Assembly: GCA_964448935.1 (NCBI GenBank)
Contig: CAYVBE010000065.1
Span: forward strand, 1-19,731
DNA from: CAYVBE01 sp964448935
GTDB lineage: Bacteria; Planctomycetota; Brocadiia; SM23-32
Direction: 5' to 3'
DNA length: 19,731 bases
Below the pieces are notes generated by a model. That model was not told the DNA's origin, did no database searches, and saw nothing but the letters and a program-made list of their open reading frames with translations. This document shows, one piece after another, positions 1-6,185 of the stretch. The translations under genes were made by a program, and so were the position numbers. Within the stretch, counting starts at the first letter, position 1; every line of letters starts with the position of its first letter.

Positions 1-15
1 ACGGTCCGCCACCGG

Positions 16-1350
16 TCAGCGGATGGCACAGGCGCTTTCCCGCGGTTCGTCGAGTGCGCCGGGGAGGTTGATGGCGGGGCCCCGCCGGACGGCCTCGGAC
101 CCGAACCGCTCCCTCAGCCCGTCCAGGCAGCGGTCGAGCCGCCGGTAGCGCTCCGCCGCGTCGTCGAAAAGCGACGGCTGGAAGACGCGCGCCGGACGGA
201 GGCCCGTGATGCCGACTCCCACCAGGCGGACGCGCCGGGACCGACGCCAACCGCTGCGCAGCATGGCGCGGGCGGCCTCGAATATCCGGTCGTCCCGGTC
301 GGTGTATGTCCCCAGGGAACGCGACCGCTGGGCGGCGGCGCGGTTCTGGTAGCGCAGATTCAGGTGCACGGTGCGCCCTTCCAGCTTCTCCCGACGCAGG
401 GCGCGCCCCAGCCGTTCGGTCAGATCGAACAGCATGGCCTCGACCACCTCGTAGTCCGCGCGCGCCCGCCAGAAGGTGGTCTCGCGGCTGATGCTCTGCG
501 GCCGGTCGGGGCTCTTCGGCTCCACCGGCCCGTCGCCGCGCAGCAGCCGGTGGATGGCCCGGCCCCGGTGAGGTCCGAAGGCATCCTCCAGCAGGTCCGC
601 CGGCAGGCGCCGCCCCTCGCGCACGGTCCGCACGTTCCACTTGTGGAACTTCCGCCGCGTGGCGGGGCCGATGCCCGGCAGGTCGCGCAGTTCCAGCCCG
701 GCCAGGAAATCCGCCTCCCGCCCGGGCGCCACGATGGTCAGGCCCTGAGGTTTGCGGAAATCGGATGCCACCTTGGCCACCAGCTTGTTGGTGCCGACCC
801 CCACGGAGACGCTCAGCCCGGTCTCCGCCCGCACGCGGTTCTTCAGTCCCATGGCAACGGCGGCCATCCAGCGCCACGACTCCGGCACCAGGGTCCGCCG
901 CGATACGGGCGCCGGCCGGCCCTCCGAGCGGCAGTACACACCGTCCGGCCCCTCCAGGAAAGGCACCCGCGCCGTCGGCCGGCCGGCCCACGCGCCGTAC
1001 AACCGCCGGCACCCGCGCAGGGAAAGGTACGCCTCGTCCAGCGACGCCTGCTCCACCGACGGGCTGACCCCGCATAGCAACTCGAAAACGCGCTCGGAGA
1101 AACGGTTGTAGCGCTCGAAGCTGCCGGACAGGTAAACGGCCTCCGGGCAGAGTTCGCGGGCCCGGTGGATGGGCATGCCGGCCTTCAGGCCGAACCGGCG
1201 CGCCTCGTAGGAGGCGGAGGCCACCACGCCCCTGCCGCCCGTGCCGCCGCCCACGACCACCGGCCTGCCCCGCAGCTCGGGCCGCAGAACCTGCTCAACC
1301 GAGGCGAAAAAGGCGTCAACGTCCACGTGAAGTATCCATGGTGTGTCCAT
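16..1350 (-). CDS. dinB: DNA polymerase IV (Y-family translesion polymerase)
   Basis: Y-family polymerase that copies past damaged template bases. The N-terminus HVDVDAFFASVEQ (about residues 8-20) carries the first metal-binding aspartates, and SLDEAY (103-108) carries the second catalytic Asp-Glu pair. VGVGTNKLVAKVASDFRKP (183-201) is the conserved palm/finger segment, and DLPGIGP begins the helix-hairpin-helix thumb. QPSLF (about 391-395) fits a beta-clamp-binding motif. At 444 residues it is longer than usual, mostly because about 40 Arg/Pro-rich residues (roughly 118-157) sit between the catalytic SLDE region and the helix before GLSVSVGVG. The ATG at 1350 begins directly with the family N-terminus and has a GGGAG-like ribosome site upstream. 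A promoter with an embedded palindrome lies 38-75 bases upstream. The gene stops 15 bases from the window edge. Confidence 0.95.
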   Translation of the reverse strand: MDTPWILHVDVDAFFASVEQVLRPELRGRPVVVGGGTGGRGVVASASYEARRFGLKAGMPIHRARELCPEAVYLSGSFERYNRFSERVFELLCGVSPSVEQASLDEAYLSLRGCRRLYGAWAGRPTARVPFLEGPDGVYCRSEGRPAPVSRRTLVPESWRWMAAVAMGLKNRVRAETGLSVSVGVGTNKLVAKVASDFRKPQGLTIVAPGREADFLAGLELRDLPGIGPATRRKFHKWNVRTVREGRRLPADLLEDAFGPHRGRAIHRLLRGDGPVEPKSPDRPQSISRETTFWRARADYEVVEAMLFDLTERLGRALRREKLEGRTVHLNLRYQNRAAAQRSRSLGTYTDRDDRIFEAARAMLRSGWRRSRRVRLVGVGITGLRPARVFQPSLFDDAAERYRRLDRCLDGLRERFGSEAVRRGPAINLPGALDEPRESACAIR

Positions 1351-1387
1351 CGTCCCGCTCCCGCTGCGATCACCGTGTGGTTATCCC

Positions 1388-1425
1388 CACGTATAGACTA
1401 TACGTGATAATAGCCACCCCGTCAA
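1388..1425 (-). promoter_or_regulatory. dinB promoter with palindromic operator over the -10 box
   Basis: Read on the minus strand, TTGACG (1420-1425), a 17-base spacer and TATAGT (1397-1402) form a near-consensus sigma-70 promoter, with a start predicted near 1390 and about 40 bases of leader before dinB. The -10 box lies inside a perfect inverted repeat, CACGTATA-GAC-TATACGTG (1388-1406), so a repressor bound there would block RNA polymerase. Because dinB is commonly an SOS gene, a LexA-type repressor is the natural candidate. The sequence is not the Gram-positive or proteobacterial LexA box that I know, so the identity of the regulator is inference. Confidence 0.72.
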
Positions 1426-1467
1426 GCGCAAGCTGCCCGGGAGATATTTTTTGCTGACACGCTACCC

Positions 1468-1722
1468 GGTCATTGCAAGCCCGCGCCGTCCGCCACCCGT
1501 TCGTCATTGCGAGCCCGCGTCGTTCAGCGGGCGCGGCAACCTCGCCGTTCACCCCCGAAAGCCAACCGCGCGCGCGGTCCCTCCCATCGTCATTGCGAGC
1601 AGCGGAGCGACGCGGCAACCTCGCCGTTTTTCCCCGAAAGCCAACCGTGGACGCACCCGAACGGCGAGATTGCTTCGCTGGCGCTCGCAATGACGGGTTG
1701 GGATGTTCGCAATGACGGGTTG
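1468..1722. repeat. Cluster of REP-like short interspersed repeats
   Basis: At least two direct copies run from TCGTCATTGCGAG through CGGCAACCTCGCCG to CCCCGAAAGCCAACC, at about 1501-1567 and 1587-1646. An inverted copy (CGGCGAGATTGC to CTCGCAATGACGGG) lies at 1662-1696, with partial copies at about 1468-1480 and 1705-1722. The units are imperfect palindromes of the CATTGCGAG...GCAATCTCGCC kind that I recognise as dispersed extragenic repeats in many bacterial genomes. The cluster fills most of the 440-base gap between dinB and the tRNA. No protein-coding gene is supported here; the open frames across it read repeat sequence. Confidence 0.75.
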
Positions 1723-1791
1723 GCCACCCCCGGGCCGGAGCCCCGAGGCGTTTCGCAAAGGGATGCACAACAATACGGATGGGGAAAGGAT

Positions 1792-1866
1792 TGGTTTCCC
1801 GGCCTGGACTCGAACCAGGAATGGCAGGACCAAAACCTGCTGTGTTACCAATTACACCACCGGGAA
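1792..1866 (-). tRNA. tRNA-Gln (UUG anticodon), CCA encoded
   Basis: Read on the minus strand from 1866, the sequence folds into a full cloverleaf. The acceptor stem TTCCCGG pairs perfectly with CCGGGAA. The D-arm is GTGT-AATTGGTA-ACAC, and the anticodon arm GCAGG-TTTTGGT-CCTGC has TTG in the centre of the loop. A four-base variable region follows, then the T-arm CCTGG-TTCGAGT-CCAGG. A discriminator A at 1795 is followed by an encoded CCA (1794-1792). UUG decodes CAA and, by wobble, CAG. No clear independent promoter is visible in the 78 bases upstream, so read-through from the coiled-coil gene is possible. Confidence 0.96.
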
Positions 1867-1884
1867 GCCGACGACGGAATGTCT

Positions 1885-1909
1885 GCCCGCGCGGCCGGAC
1901 CTCGCGGGC
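1885..1909 (-). other. GC-rich hairpin between the coiled-coil gene and tRNA-Gln
   Basis: Perfect 7-base arms GCCCGCG (1885-1891) and CGCGGGC (1903-1909) enclose an 11-base loop. No T-run follows on either strand, so a classical Rho-independent terminator is not supported. It may be a transcript-processing or stabilising stem between the mRNA and the tRNA, or simply a by-product of high GC content. Confidence 0.3.
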
Positions 1910-1944
1910 GTGCGATCAAGCCCTGTCTGCGCGAGCGCGGCGCC

Positions 1945-3000
1945 TCAGCCGCCGTGGAATTCGTTCCACTTCGCCTGCGCGACGAAGTAGTCCCCCTCCA
2001 GGACGTACTGCTCTTCGCTGACCAGGGTGCCGCGGGAGATGATGTCCCCCACGTGGGCGAGCACGATGACGCCCTTCCTGCGGTCTTCGCCGGAGGGCAT
2101 GCGCTCGAAGACAACGTAGCGCTCGTTCTCGCGGAAGCCCTTGTCCTCGCCTCCCTCGATGTAGACGAAGTCCTGCTCCGTGTCCATGCGAATCACCTGG
2201 CCGTCGGGCTGGAGCTTTTCGCGCTTCTCAGGCCCCCTCACAATCTCCTCGTAGCGCTCTTTCCACTGCTCCAGTTCGTCCTGCAGTTCGGCGACCTTGC
2301 TTTTTGCCTGGTTGATCTGTTCCTGGTAATCCTCCTGGCGCTCGCTGGCCTGCTGGCTGCGCCGGTCCAGTTCCGCGTCCAGTTCGTCGTAGCTCTTCTG
2401 CAGCGCCGCCAGCTTGTCGTTGTAGGACTGCGTGACGGTGTTGACCTTGGTGCGCAACTGCTCCTCCAGCTCCGCCTTGGCGTCCTGGCCCTCGCTGCGC
2501 TGCTGCGTCAACTGCTGGTTCTGCGACCGCAGGGATTCCACCTGGGAGGTCGCCTGCTCGTAGAGCCTCTCATACAGTGCCAGCAGGCCCTTCAGGCTGG
2601 TCATGGGCGGCGTGCCGGTCTCCTCCGCCTCCCTCTGCACCGGTGCCGTCCGGATGGCGTCCTTCATACCGGCGACGCTCTCCCAACCCAGCTCGTTCTC
2701 CTGGAGGTCCTCGTACTCGGCGGCCAGCTCGAGCTTGCCCGCAACGTCCTTAAAACTTTGCCGGACGTATTCTACGCCCAGCGGGGACGCCTCCTGGGTG
2801 GTGAGCGTCCACCCGCTGTCGCGGAACACCTCGTGGATGCTGTCCTTTATGGCCGTCTGGGTGGTAGCCAGCGCCTGGCTGGCCTGGGCGTATCTCTGGT
2901 AGAAGTAGATGGCGCTGCCGATGCCCGCCACCGCCAGGATGACAAACACCACCAATGCGACGACGACTCCAGACCCAGAACTACGTCTTACGGCGGCCAT
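1945..3000 (-). CDS. Membrane-anchored coiled-coil protein with C-terminal beta-rich domain
   Basis: I do not recognise a named family. The 351-residue product starts with a short basic, Ser-rich segment followed by one strongly hydrophobic helix (about residues 11-33), which fits an uncleaved signal anchor. A long Gln/Glu-rich region with heptad-like spacing (roughly 130-260) should form a coiled coil. The last 90 residues or so look beta-rich (VIRMDTEQDFVYIEGGEDKG, then KGVIVLAHVGDIISRGTLV and VLEGDYFVA). They match the pattern of a small domain described loosely as 'function as constant, pumped property, V-G, GD' in envelope proteins of Planctomycetota-like bacteria. A structural or scaffolding role at the cell envelope is inference. 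The ATG at 3000 has a GGGAGAGG-type ribosome site just upstream, and a promoter sits at 3098-3126. Confidence 0.82.
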   Translation of the reverse strand: MAAVRRSSGSGVVVALVVFVILAVAGIGSAIYFYQRYAQASQALATTQTAIKDSIHEVFRDSGWTLTTQEASPLGVEYVRQSFKDVAGKLELAAEYEDLQENELGWESVAGMKDAIRTAPVQREAEETGTPPMTSLKGLLALYERLYEQATSQVESLRSQNQQLTQQRSEGQDAKAELEEQLRTKVNTVTQSYNDKLAALQKSYDELDAELDRRSQQASERQEDYQEQINQAKSKVAELQDELEQWKERYEEIVRGPEKREKLQPDGQVIRMDTEQDFVYIEGGEDKGFRENERYVVFERMPSGEDRRKGVIVLAHVGDIISRGTLVSEEQYVLEGDYFVAQAKWNEFHGG

Positions 3001-3097
3001 AGTCCCTCTCCCATCGCAATCGAGTTATGCACTCCGCCCGACCGTATCGGCCCGTCGAGCGATGTTCATCTCCGATTCTGACATCCTACGCCCTATA

Positions 3098-3126
3098 AAC
3101 TTAAACGCACGCGACCCCGTTGTCAA
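3098..3126 (-). promoter_or_regulatory. Probable promoter of the coiled-coil protein gene
   Basis: On the minus strand a perfect TTGACA (3121-3126) is followed after 17 bases by TAAGTT (3098-3103), a weak -10 match. The predicted start near 3091 leaves about 90 bases of leader. It lies in the 317-base divergent gap 3001-3317, which holds no gene. Confidence 0.5.
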
Positions 3127-3174
3127 CCTTGTTAGGCACTGTTTTTTTGGCTGGAGACCGCGCAGCACACCCGA

Positions 3175-3189
3175 TGCAGGGACCCTGCA
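3175..3189. promoter_or_regulatory. Perfect short palindrome, candidate operator
   Basis: TGCAGGG-A-CCCTGCA is a perfect 7-1-7 inverted repeat lying between the two divergent promoters, about 48 bases upstream of the rightward -35 box and about 49 bases upstream of the leftward one. A dimeric regulator serving both genes could bind here. There is no further evidence for function. Confidence 0.35.
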
Positions 3190-3236
3190 CACCCCCGGCC
3201 GGCGCCCTCCGCAGCGCAGGAACGCCGTTCGGCCGC

Positions 3237-3265
3237 TTGACACGCCACAGGCTACGTGATAAGAA
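3237..3265 (+). promoter_or_regulatory. Probable promoter of the GyrI-like gene
   Basis: A perfect TTGACA -35 box (3237-3242) is followed after 17 bases by TAAGAA (3260-3265), a weak -10 match. The predicted start near 3272 gives a leader of about 45 bases. The ribosome site GGAGG (3308-3312) sits five bases before the ATG at 3318. Confidence 0.5.
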
Positions 3266-3317
3266 ACAGTGGTCATGGGTCGGTTTTTAGTCCATTGAAA
3301 GATACCCGGAGGAACGT

Positions 3318-3938
3318 ATGCCCGAAGTCCACGTCAAAGAAGTGCCGGAAATGACCGTGATGAGTCTGCCGTTTACGGGTTCCTACGACCAGACCCAGAC
3401 GAAGCTGGACCGGCTGATGTCCTGGCTTCTGCGTGTAGGGCATCCCTACAGCAGTCCGCCCATGGGGATTTACCACGACGACCCGGCCCAGGTACCGGAA
3501 GAGGAGCTGCGGGCCGAGGTCTGCCTGCCCATCGAGGAGGAGTGCGAAGGCGAAGAGGACGTCGTGCGCAAGGAGCTGCCCGCCGTCACCGTCGCCTACG
3601 CCGTCCACAAGGGACCCTACCACCAGATCCCGCCGATCTACGAAGATATCTTCGAGTGGATGGAGGAGAACGGCTACGAATACGTCGAGGACATGCCGAC
3701 GCGCGAGGTGTTCCTGAAGCTCTACGGCCAGGTGGAAGAGCCCGAGGAGTACGTGACCGAGGTCCAGGTGCCCGTCCAGCCCGTCGGCGCCGCCGGGGAA
3801 GAAAGCGAACCCCGGGAGGAAGGCGAGGAGCCGGAAGAGGAAGCGCCCGAACCCGAACAGCCGGCCGAACCGGAGGAACCGGAGGCCGATGAGCCGGCCG
3901 AAGAAGAAGAGCCCGAGGAAGAAGTGGAGGAGGAGTGA
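3318..3938 (+). CDS. GyrI-like small-molecule-binding protein with acidic C-terminal tail
   Basis: Residues 1 to about 137 match the GyrI-like/SOUL-type ligand-binding fold found alone or as the effector domain of AraC and MerR regulators. An N-terminal strand (VKEVPEMTVMSLPFTGSYDQ) is followed by a helix (LDRLMSWLLRVG), then PPMGIYHDDP, AEVCLPI, the repeat strand AVTVAYAVHKGPYHQIPPIY, a second helix (FEWMEENGYEYVED) and TREVFLKLYG near the end. No DNA-binding helix-turn-helix is present. From about residue 140 onward the tail is almost entirely Glu and Pro, is low in complexity and is predicted to be disordered. Stand-alone GyrI-like proteins bind small hydrophobic or cationic molecules; the ligand here is unknown. 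The gene is monocistronic and converges on the small gene at 3967-4422. Confidence 0.85.
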   Translation: MPEVHVKEVPEMTVMSLPFTGSYDQTQTKLDRLMSWLLRVGHPYSSPPMGIYHDDPAQVPEEELRAEVCLPIEEECEGEEDVVRKELPAVTVAYAVHKGPYHQIPPIYEDIFEWMEENGYEYVEDMPTREVFLKLYGQVEEPEEYVTEVQVPVQPVGAAGEESEPREEGEEPEEEAPEPEQPAEPEEPEADEPAEEEEPEEEVEEE

Positions 3939-3966
3939 GCATCCTCCGCCGGCCTGCCCGGGAACA

Positions 3967-4422
3967 TCATACCGACCGGTAGACGTTGATGAAGGGCACC
4001 AGTTGCTCCCACCCGGCGATGCGAGAGGTAACCACACCGAACAGCGCACCGGAGGTGCCCACCACCGCCGAGGCGCCGGCCTTCAGGCAGGACGCCGTGA
4101 TGTAGTCCGAATAGGCGTCGTCCACAACCGCCACGAGGGGCATCTGCGCCGGCAGCCGGGGGCGCAGGCCCTCCAGCAATTCCTGTGGCCCGAACACCGT
4201 GTCCAGCCCGACCTCCATGTACCCGCTCTCCCGCTGCAGAGCGCTCAGACCGCCCAGGACGGCCACCGCATCACAATCATCGGGGACGGCCCCGTCCCTC
4301 TGAGCGGCGTCGTAATCCCGCCTGTCCAACTCCGCCCGCTGCGCCAGACGGTCCAGGTACGCACGGGCATCCAGGGACTTGTCAATGACGTCGTCCGACG
4401 GACCGAAGATCAGAATCTTCAC
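3967..4422 (-). CDS. Unrecognised 151-residue protein, weakly receiver-like
   Basis: I do not recognise a family. With a GTG start at 4422 the product begins MKILIFGPSDD, an alternating hydrophobic strand typical of a Rossmann-like or flavodoxin-like fold. Later strand-like segments are DAVAVLGGLSAL and MPLVAVVDDAY, and SCLKAGASAVVG loosely resembles the last strand region of response-regulator receivers. No phospho-acceptor Asp is visible at the equivalent strand end (GG instead), so a true receiver is doubtful. The GTG is chosen because GAGGAG (4432-4437) lies nine bases upstream and a promoter at 4465-4493 predicts a start near 4458. That promoter excludes the in-frame ATG at 4476 and the longer open frame reaching 4650. 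Separate transcription from the hydrogenase operon is likely. Confidence 0.68.
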   Translation of the reverse strand: MKILIFGPSDDVIDKSLDARAYLDRLAQRAELDRRDYDAAQRDGAVPDDCDAVAVLGGLSALQRESGYMEVGLDTVFGPQELLEGLRPRLPAQMPLVAVVDDAYSDYITASCLKAGASAVVGTSGALFGVVTSRIAGWEQLVPFINVYRSV

Positions 4423-4464
4423 CGGCAAAGACTCCTCGTGGGCTTCGTGGATGGGGCCATGTAC

Positions 4465-4493
4465 CTTATACGCCATCGCGGGCGGGGTGGCAA
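4465..4493 (-). promoter_or_regulatory. Promoter of the small unrecognised gene
   Basis: On the minus strand, TTGCCA (4488-4493), 17 bases and TATAAG (4465-4470) match the sigma-70 consensus at five of six positions in each box. The predicted start near 4458 leaves about 36 bases of leader before the GTG. The 215-base gap 4423-4637 otherwise holds no gene and no clear terminator for the hydrogenase operon; only a five-base stem, GGTTC/GAACC, overlaps the end of the protease gene. Confidence 0.65.
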
Positions 4494-4637
4494 CCTTCGG
4501 CGGTGCGGCAGGGGACTCTACGGGCTCTCGGAAGCAAACGACGAGATTGCGGCGGGGGGCACGGCCCGCTCTTGTGGCAGCGGTGGAGCGCGAACTGTGC
4601 GGGCACGTAGTGACGGCGGAGAGGTAAAGACCGGGGT

Positions 4638-5147
4638 TCATCCGAACCAAACGGGGCTGGACACGATCTGCTCCACGGCGCGCCGGACGGGGTCGGACAG
4701 GTCGTCGCCGAAGGCGACCCGGGCGGGCTGGATGGCCAGCACGCAGCGCAGCACGCCGCCCTCGGCCCGCAGGAACTCCATGAGCGGGCCCAGGCCGGAA
4801 GCATGGGTGGAGACGGCCTGCGCGCCGAACTGCGTGCCCTCGAACACGCGGACGGTCCCCGGGGACGCGTCGAAGTCAACGGCGTCCACCACGCAGATAT
4901 CGCAGGGAAGGTGGGAGTGGAGCGTGCCCAGGAAGTTCTCGGGCGCCTCGCCGCAGTCGAAGGCCCGATCGAGGCCCCTGCGCGCCAGCAACTCGGCGAT
5001 CAGCGAGCCGGCGCCGTCGTCGCCGCGCAGGCGGTTGCCCATTCCCAGGACCAGGTATCCGGGCCGGAGACCCGAGCGGAGTTTTTGTTCCCAGTTCGGC
5101 CCCATCCGGTCCGCGGGATGCTGACGGGAGGCCCGGCGGTCGCCCAC
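4638..5147 (-). CDS. hycI: [NiFe]-hydrogenase maturation protease, HycI/HyaD family
   Basis: Endopeptidase that removes the C-terminal tail of the hydrogenase large subunit once nickel is inserted. Family hallmarks are YLVLGMGNRLRGDDGAG (about residues 31-47), VVDAVDFD (86-93) and STHASGL (113-119), which supply the acidic and His residues that sense nickel. The length (169) is usual. The likely start is GTG at 5147, two bases after the stop of the NuoI-like gene with GAGGAG 11 bases upstream; an internal ATG at 5105 would remove 14 poorly conserved residues. The substrate is presumably the large subunit at 12158-13342, whose motif DPCYSCTER is followed by a 34-residue tail. It is the last gene of the operon. 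Confidence 0.93.
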   Translation of the reverse strand: MGDRRASRQHPADRMGPNWEQKLRSGLRPGYLVLGMGNRLRGDDGAGSLIAELLARRGLDRAFDCGEAPENFLGTLHSHLPCDICVVDAVDFDASPGTVRVFEGTQFGAQAVSTHASGLGPLMEFLRAEGGVLRCVLAIQPARVAFGDDLSDPVRRAVEQIVSSPVWFG

Positions 5148-5149
5148 GA

Positions 5150-5794
5150 TCAGGTGATCTCCTCGAAGACCACCACGCGGCGGCAGTGCGGGCAGAGCAC
5201 CCGCATGATGTCGCTGCGGTCAACGCCCTTCCCCGCCCCTGCCCGGGGCTGGGGCGCGCTGATCAGGTCGCCCTCGAGCGTCAGGGCCAGTCCGGGGTTG
5301 GCGTATGCCTTGGGGCCTACCTTGCGTGCCACCCAGCGCACGTGGTCCTTGGGACCGACCACGCCCCCGCAGGAGCCGCACATCAGCAGTTCCTTGTCCA
5401 CGCTGGTGGTGGACTCCTCGCGCTTGTAGGTGGCCAGGTCCCAGTCGGTGGTCTGATAGATGCCGTCGTCCGTGGTGCAGTGATAGTGGCAGTGGCCGCA
5501 GAAGATGCAGCGGTCGTAGCGCAGCTTAAACCGGCGCACGGGCGGGTCGGCGTCGGTGTCGTCCCACATCTCGATCGCCGAGGAGGGGCAGACCTCGTAG
5601 CAGGCGCCGCAGCCGATGCAGACATCCTCGTCCCAGACGGTGGCGCCGCGGTAGCAGCCCGTGTCGAAGGTCTCGCCGAACGGGAAGTCAACCGTGTAAG
5701 GCCCTTTCACGACGGCGCGGATGGCTTCCGGCAGGTAGGGTATCTTGAGGGTCCAGAGAACCTTTTTCGCCAGGCTTTTTATTGCTTCAACCAT
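5150..5794 (-). CDS. mbhN: NuoI/MbhN/HycF-like two-[4Fe-4S] hydrogenase subunit with extra CxxC pairs
   Basis: Electron-relay subunit that links the electron donor to the cluster in the NuoB-like subunit. Two [4Fe-4S] motifs are visible: CIGCGACYEVCP (C59, C62, C65, C69) and CIFCGHCHYHC (C96, C99, C102, C106). The N-terminus (AKKVLWTLKIPYLPEAIRAV) is an amphipathic helix of the NuoI type that would lie on the membrane. The 214-residue product is longer than archaeal MbhN. The extension carries two further pairs, CGSC (139-142) and CPHC (201-204), that could bind zinc or iron as a ribbon; HycF-type subunits are known to carry C-terminal Cys pairs. The start is the ATG at 5794, which overlaps mrpG by eight bases; the open frame extends upstream but only through mrpG. 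Confidence 0.92.
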   Translation of the reverse strand: MVEAIKSLAKKVLWTLKIPYLPEAIRAVVKGPYTVDFPFGETFDTGCYRGATVWDEDVCIGCGACYEVCPSSAIEMWDDTDADPPVRRFKLRYDRCIFCGHCHYHCTTDDGIYQTTDWDLATYKREESTTSVDKELLMCGSCGGVVGPKDHVRWVARKVGPKAYANPGLALTLEGDLISAPQPRAGAGKGVDRSDIMRVLCPHCRRVVVFEEIT

Positions 5795-6185
5795 GCTGTT
5801 CCGTTGGGCCAGGGGATGAGGCTTCGGTCTCCTGCTGCGCTCCTGCGCTTGTCCGCTCGATCTTTTCGGCATCCTCTTCGTATTTGTCCTCGACGCTCTT
5901 CTCCCACAGCTTCACGCCACCCAGGTGTGCGCCGCGGGCCAGGGCGTGGGCGGCCACGGGCGAGGTGAGCAGCACAAAGCCGGCGCACAGAATGGCGCGC
6001 ACCGCGAGCTGGGCGGAGTTGCCGCCGATGGCGGTGCCGATCAGGATCAGGCACGTGCCGAGTGTGACGCACTTGGTGGCGGCCTGGAGCCTGTTGTAGA
6101 CATCCGGCAGGCGCACCAGGCCCAGCGTGCCGAAGAAGTCGAATAGCAGACCCACGGCGATCAGCACGTAGCTCAGCTCAGTCAT
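5787..6185 (-). CDS. mrpG: Mrp antiporter subunit G / MbhC-like
   Basis: Small three-helix membrane subunit of Mrp antiporters and Mrp-linked hydrogenases. The family signature is clear: FGTLGLVRLPDVYNRLQAAT followed by KCVTLGTCLILIG. Helices are predicted at about residues 5-25, 38-58 and 63-85. After the last helix the protein ends in a charged, Glu-rich cytoplasmic tail (about 95-132), so at 132 residues it is slightly longer than many homologues. The ATG at 6185 overlaps the mrpF stop by eight bases, a sign of translational coupling. Confidence 0.93.
   Translation of the reverse strand: MTELSYVLIAVGLLFDFFGTLGLVRLPDVYNRLQAATKCVTLGTCLILIGTAIGGNSAQLAVRAILCAGFVLLTSPVAAHALARGAHLGGVKLWEKSVEDKYEEDAEKIERTSAGAQQETEASSPGPTEQHG

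Noticed and set aside
1468..1722. CRISPR array
   Set aside because: The repeats are few, imperfect, in both orientations and without uniform spacers.
1507..3081. Plus-strand open frame of 524 codons spanning repeats, tRNA-Gln and the coiled-coil gene
   Set aside because: It runs through the REP-like repeats and antisense to a tRNA and a convincing minus-strand gene; it cannot be a real protein gene.
3967..4422. Response-regulator receiver domain
   Set aside because: The spacing is loosely similar, but no acceptor Asp or conserved Thr/Lys set is visible, so the name is not supported.
4423..4650. N-terminal extension of the small unrecognised protein to 4650 or 4476
   Set aside because: The stretch is Arg/Pro/Ala-rich, overlaps the protease gene and contains a good promoter whose predicted start is downstream of both candidate ATG/GTG codons.
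4620..4650. Rho-independent terminator at the end of the hydrogenase operon
   Set aside because: Only a five-base stem (GGTTC/GAACC) with no T-run is present.
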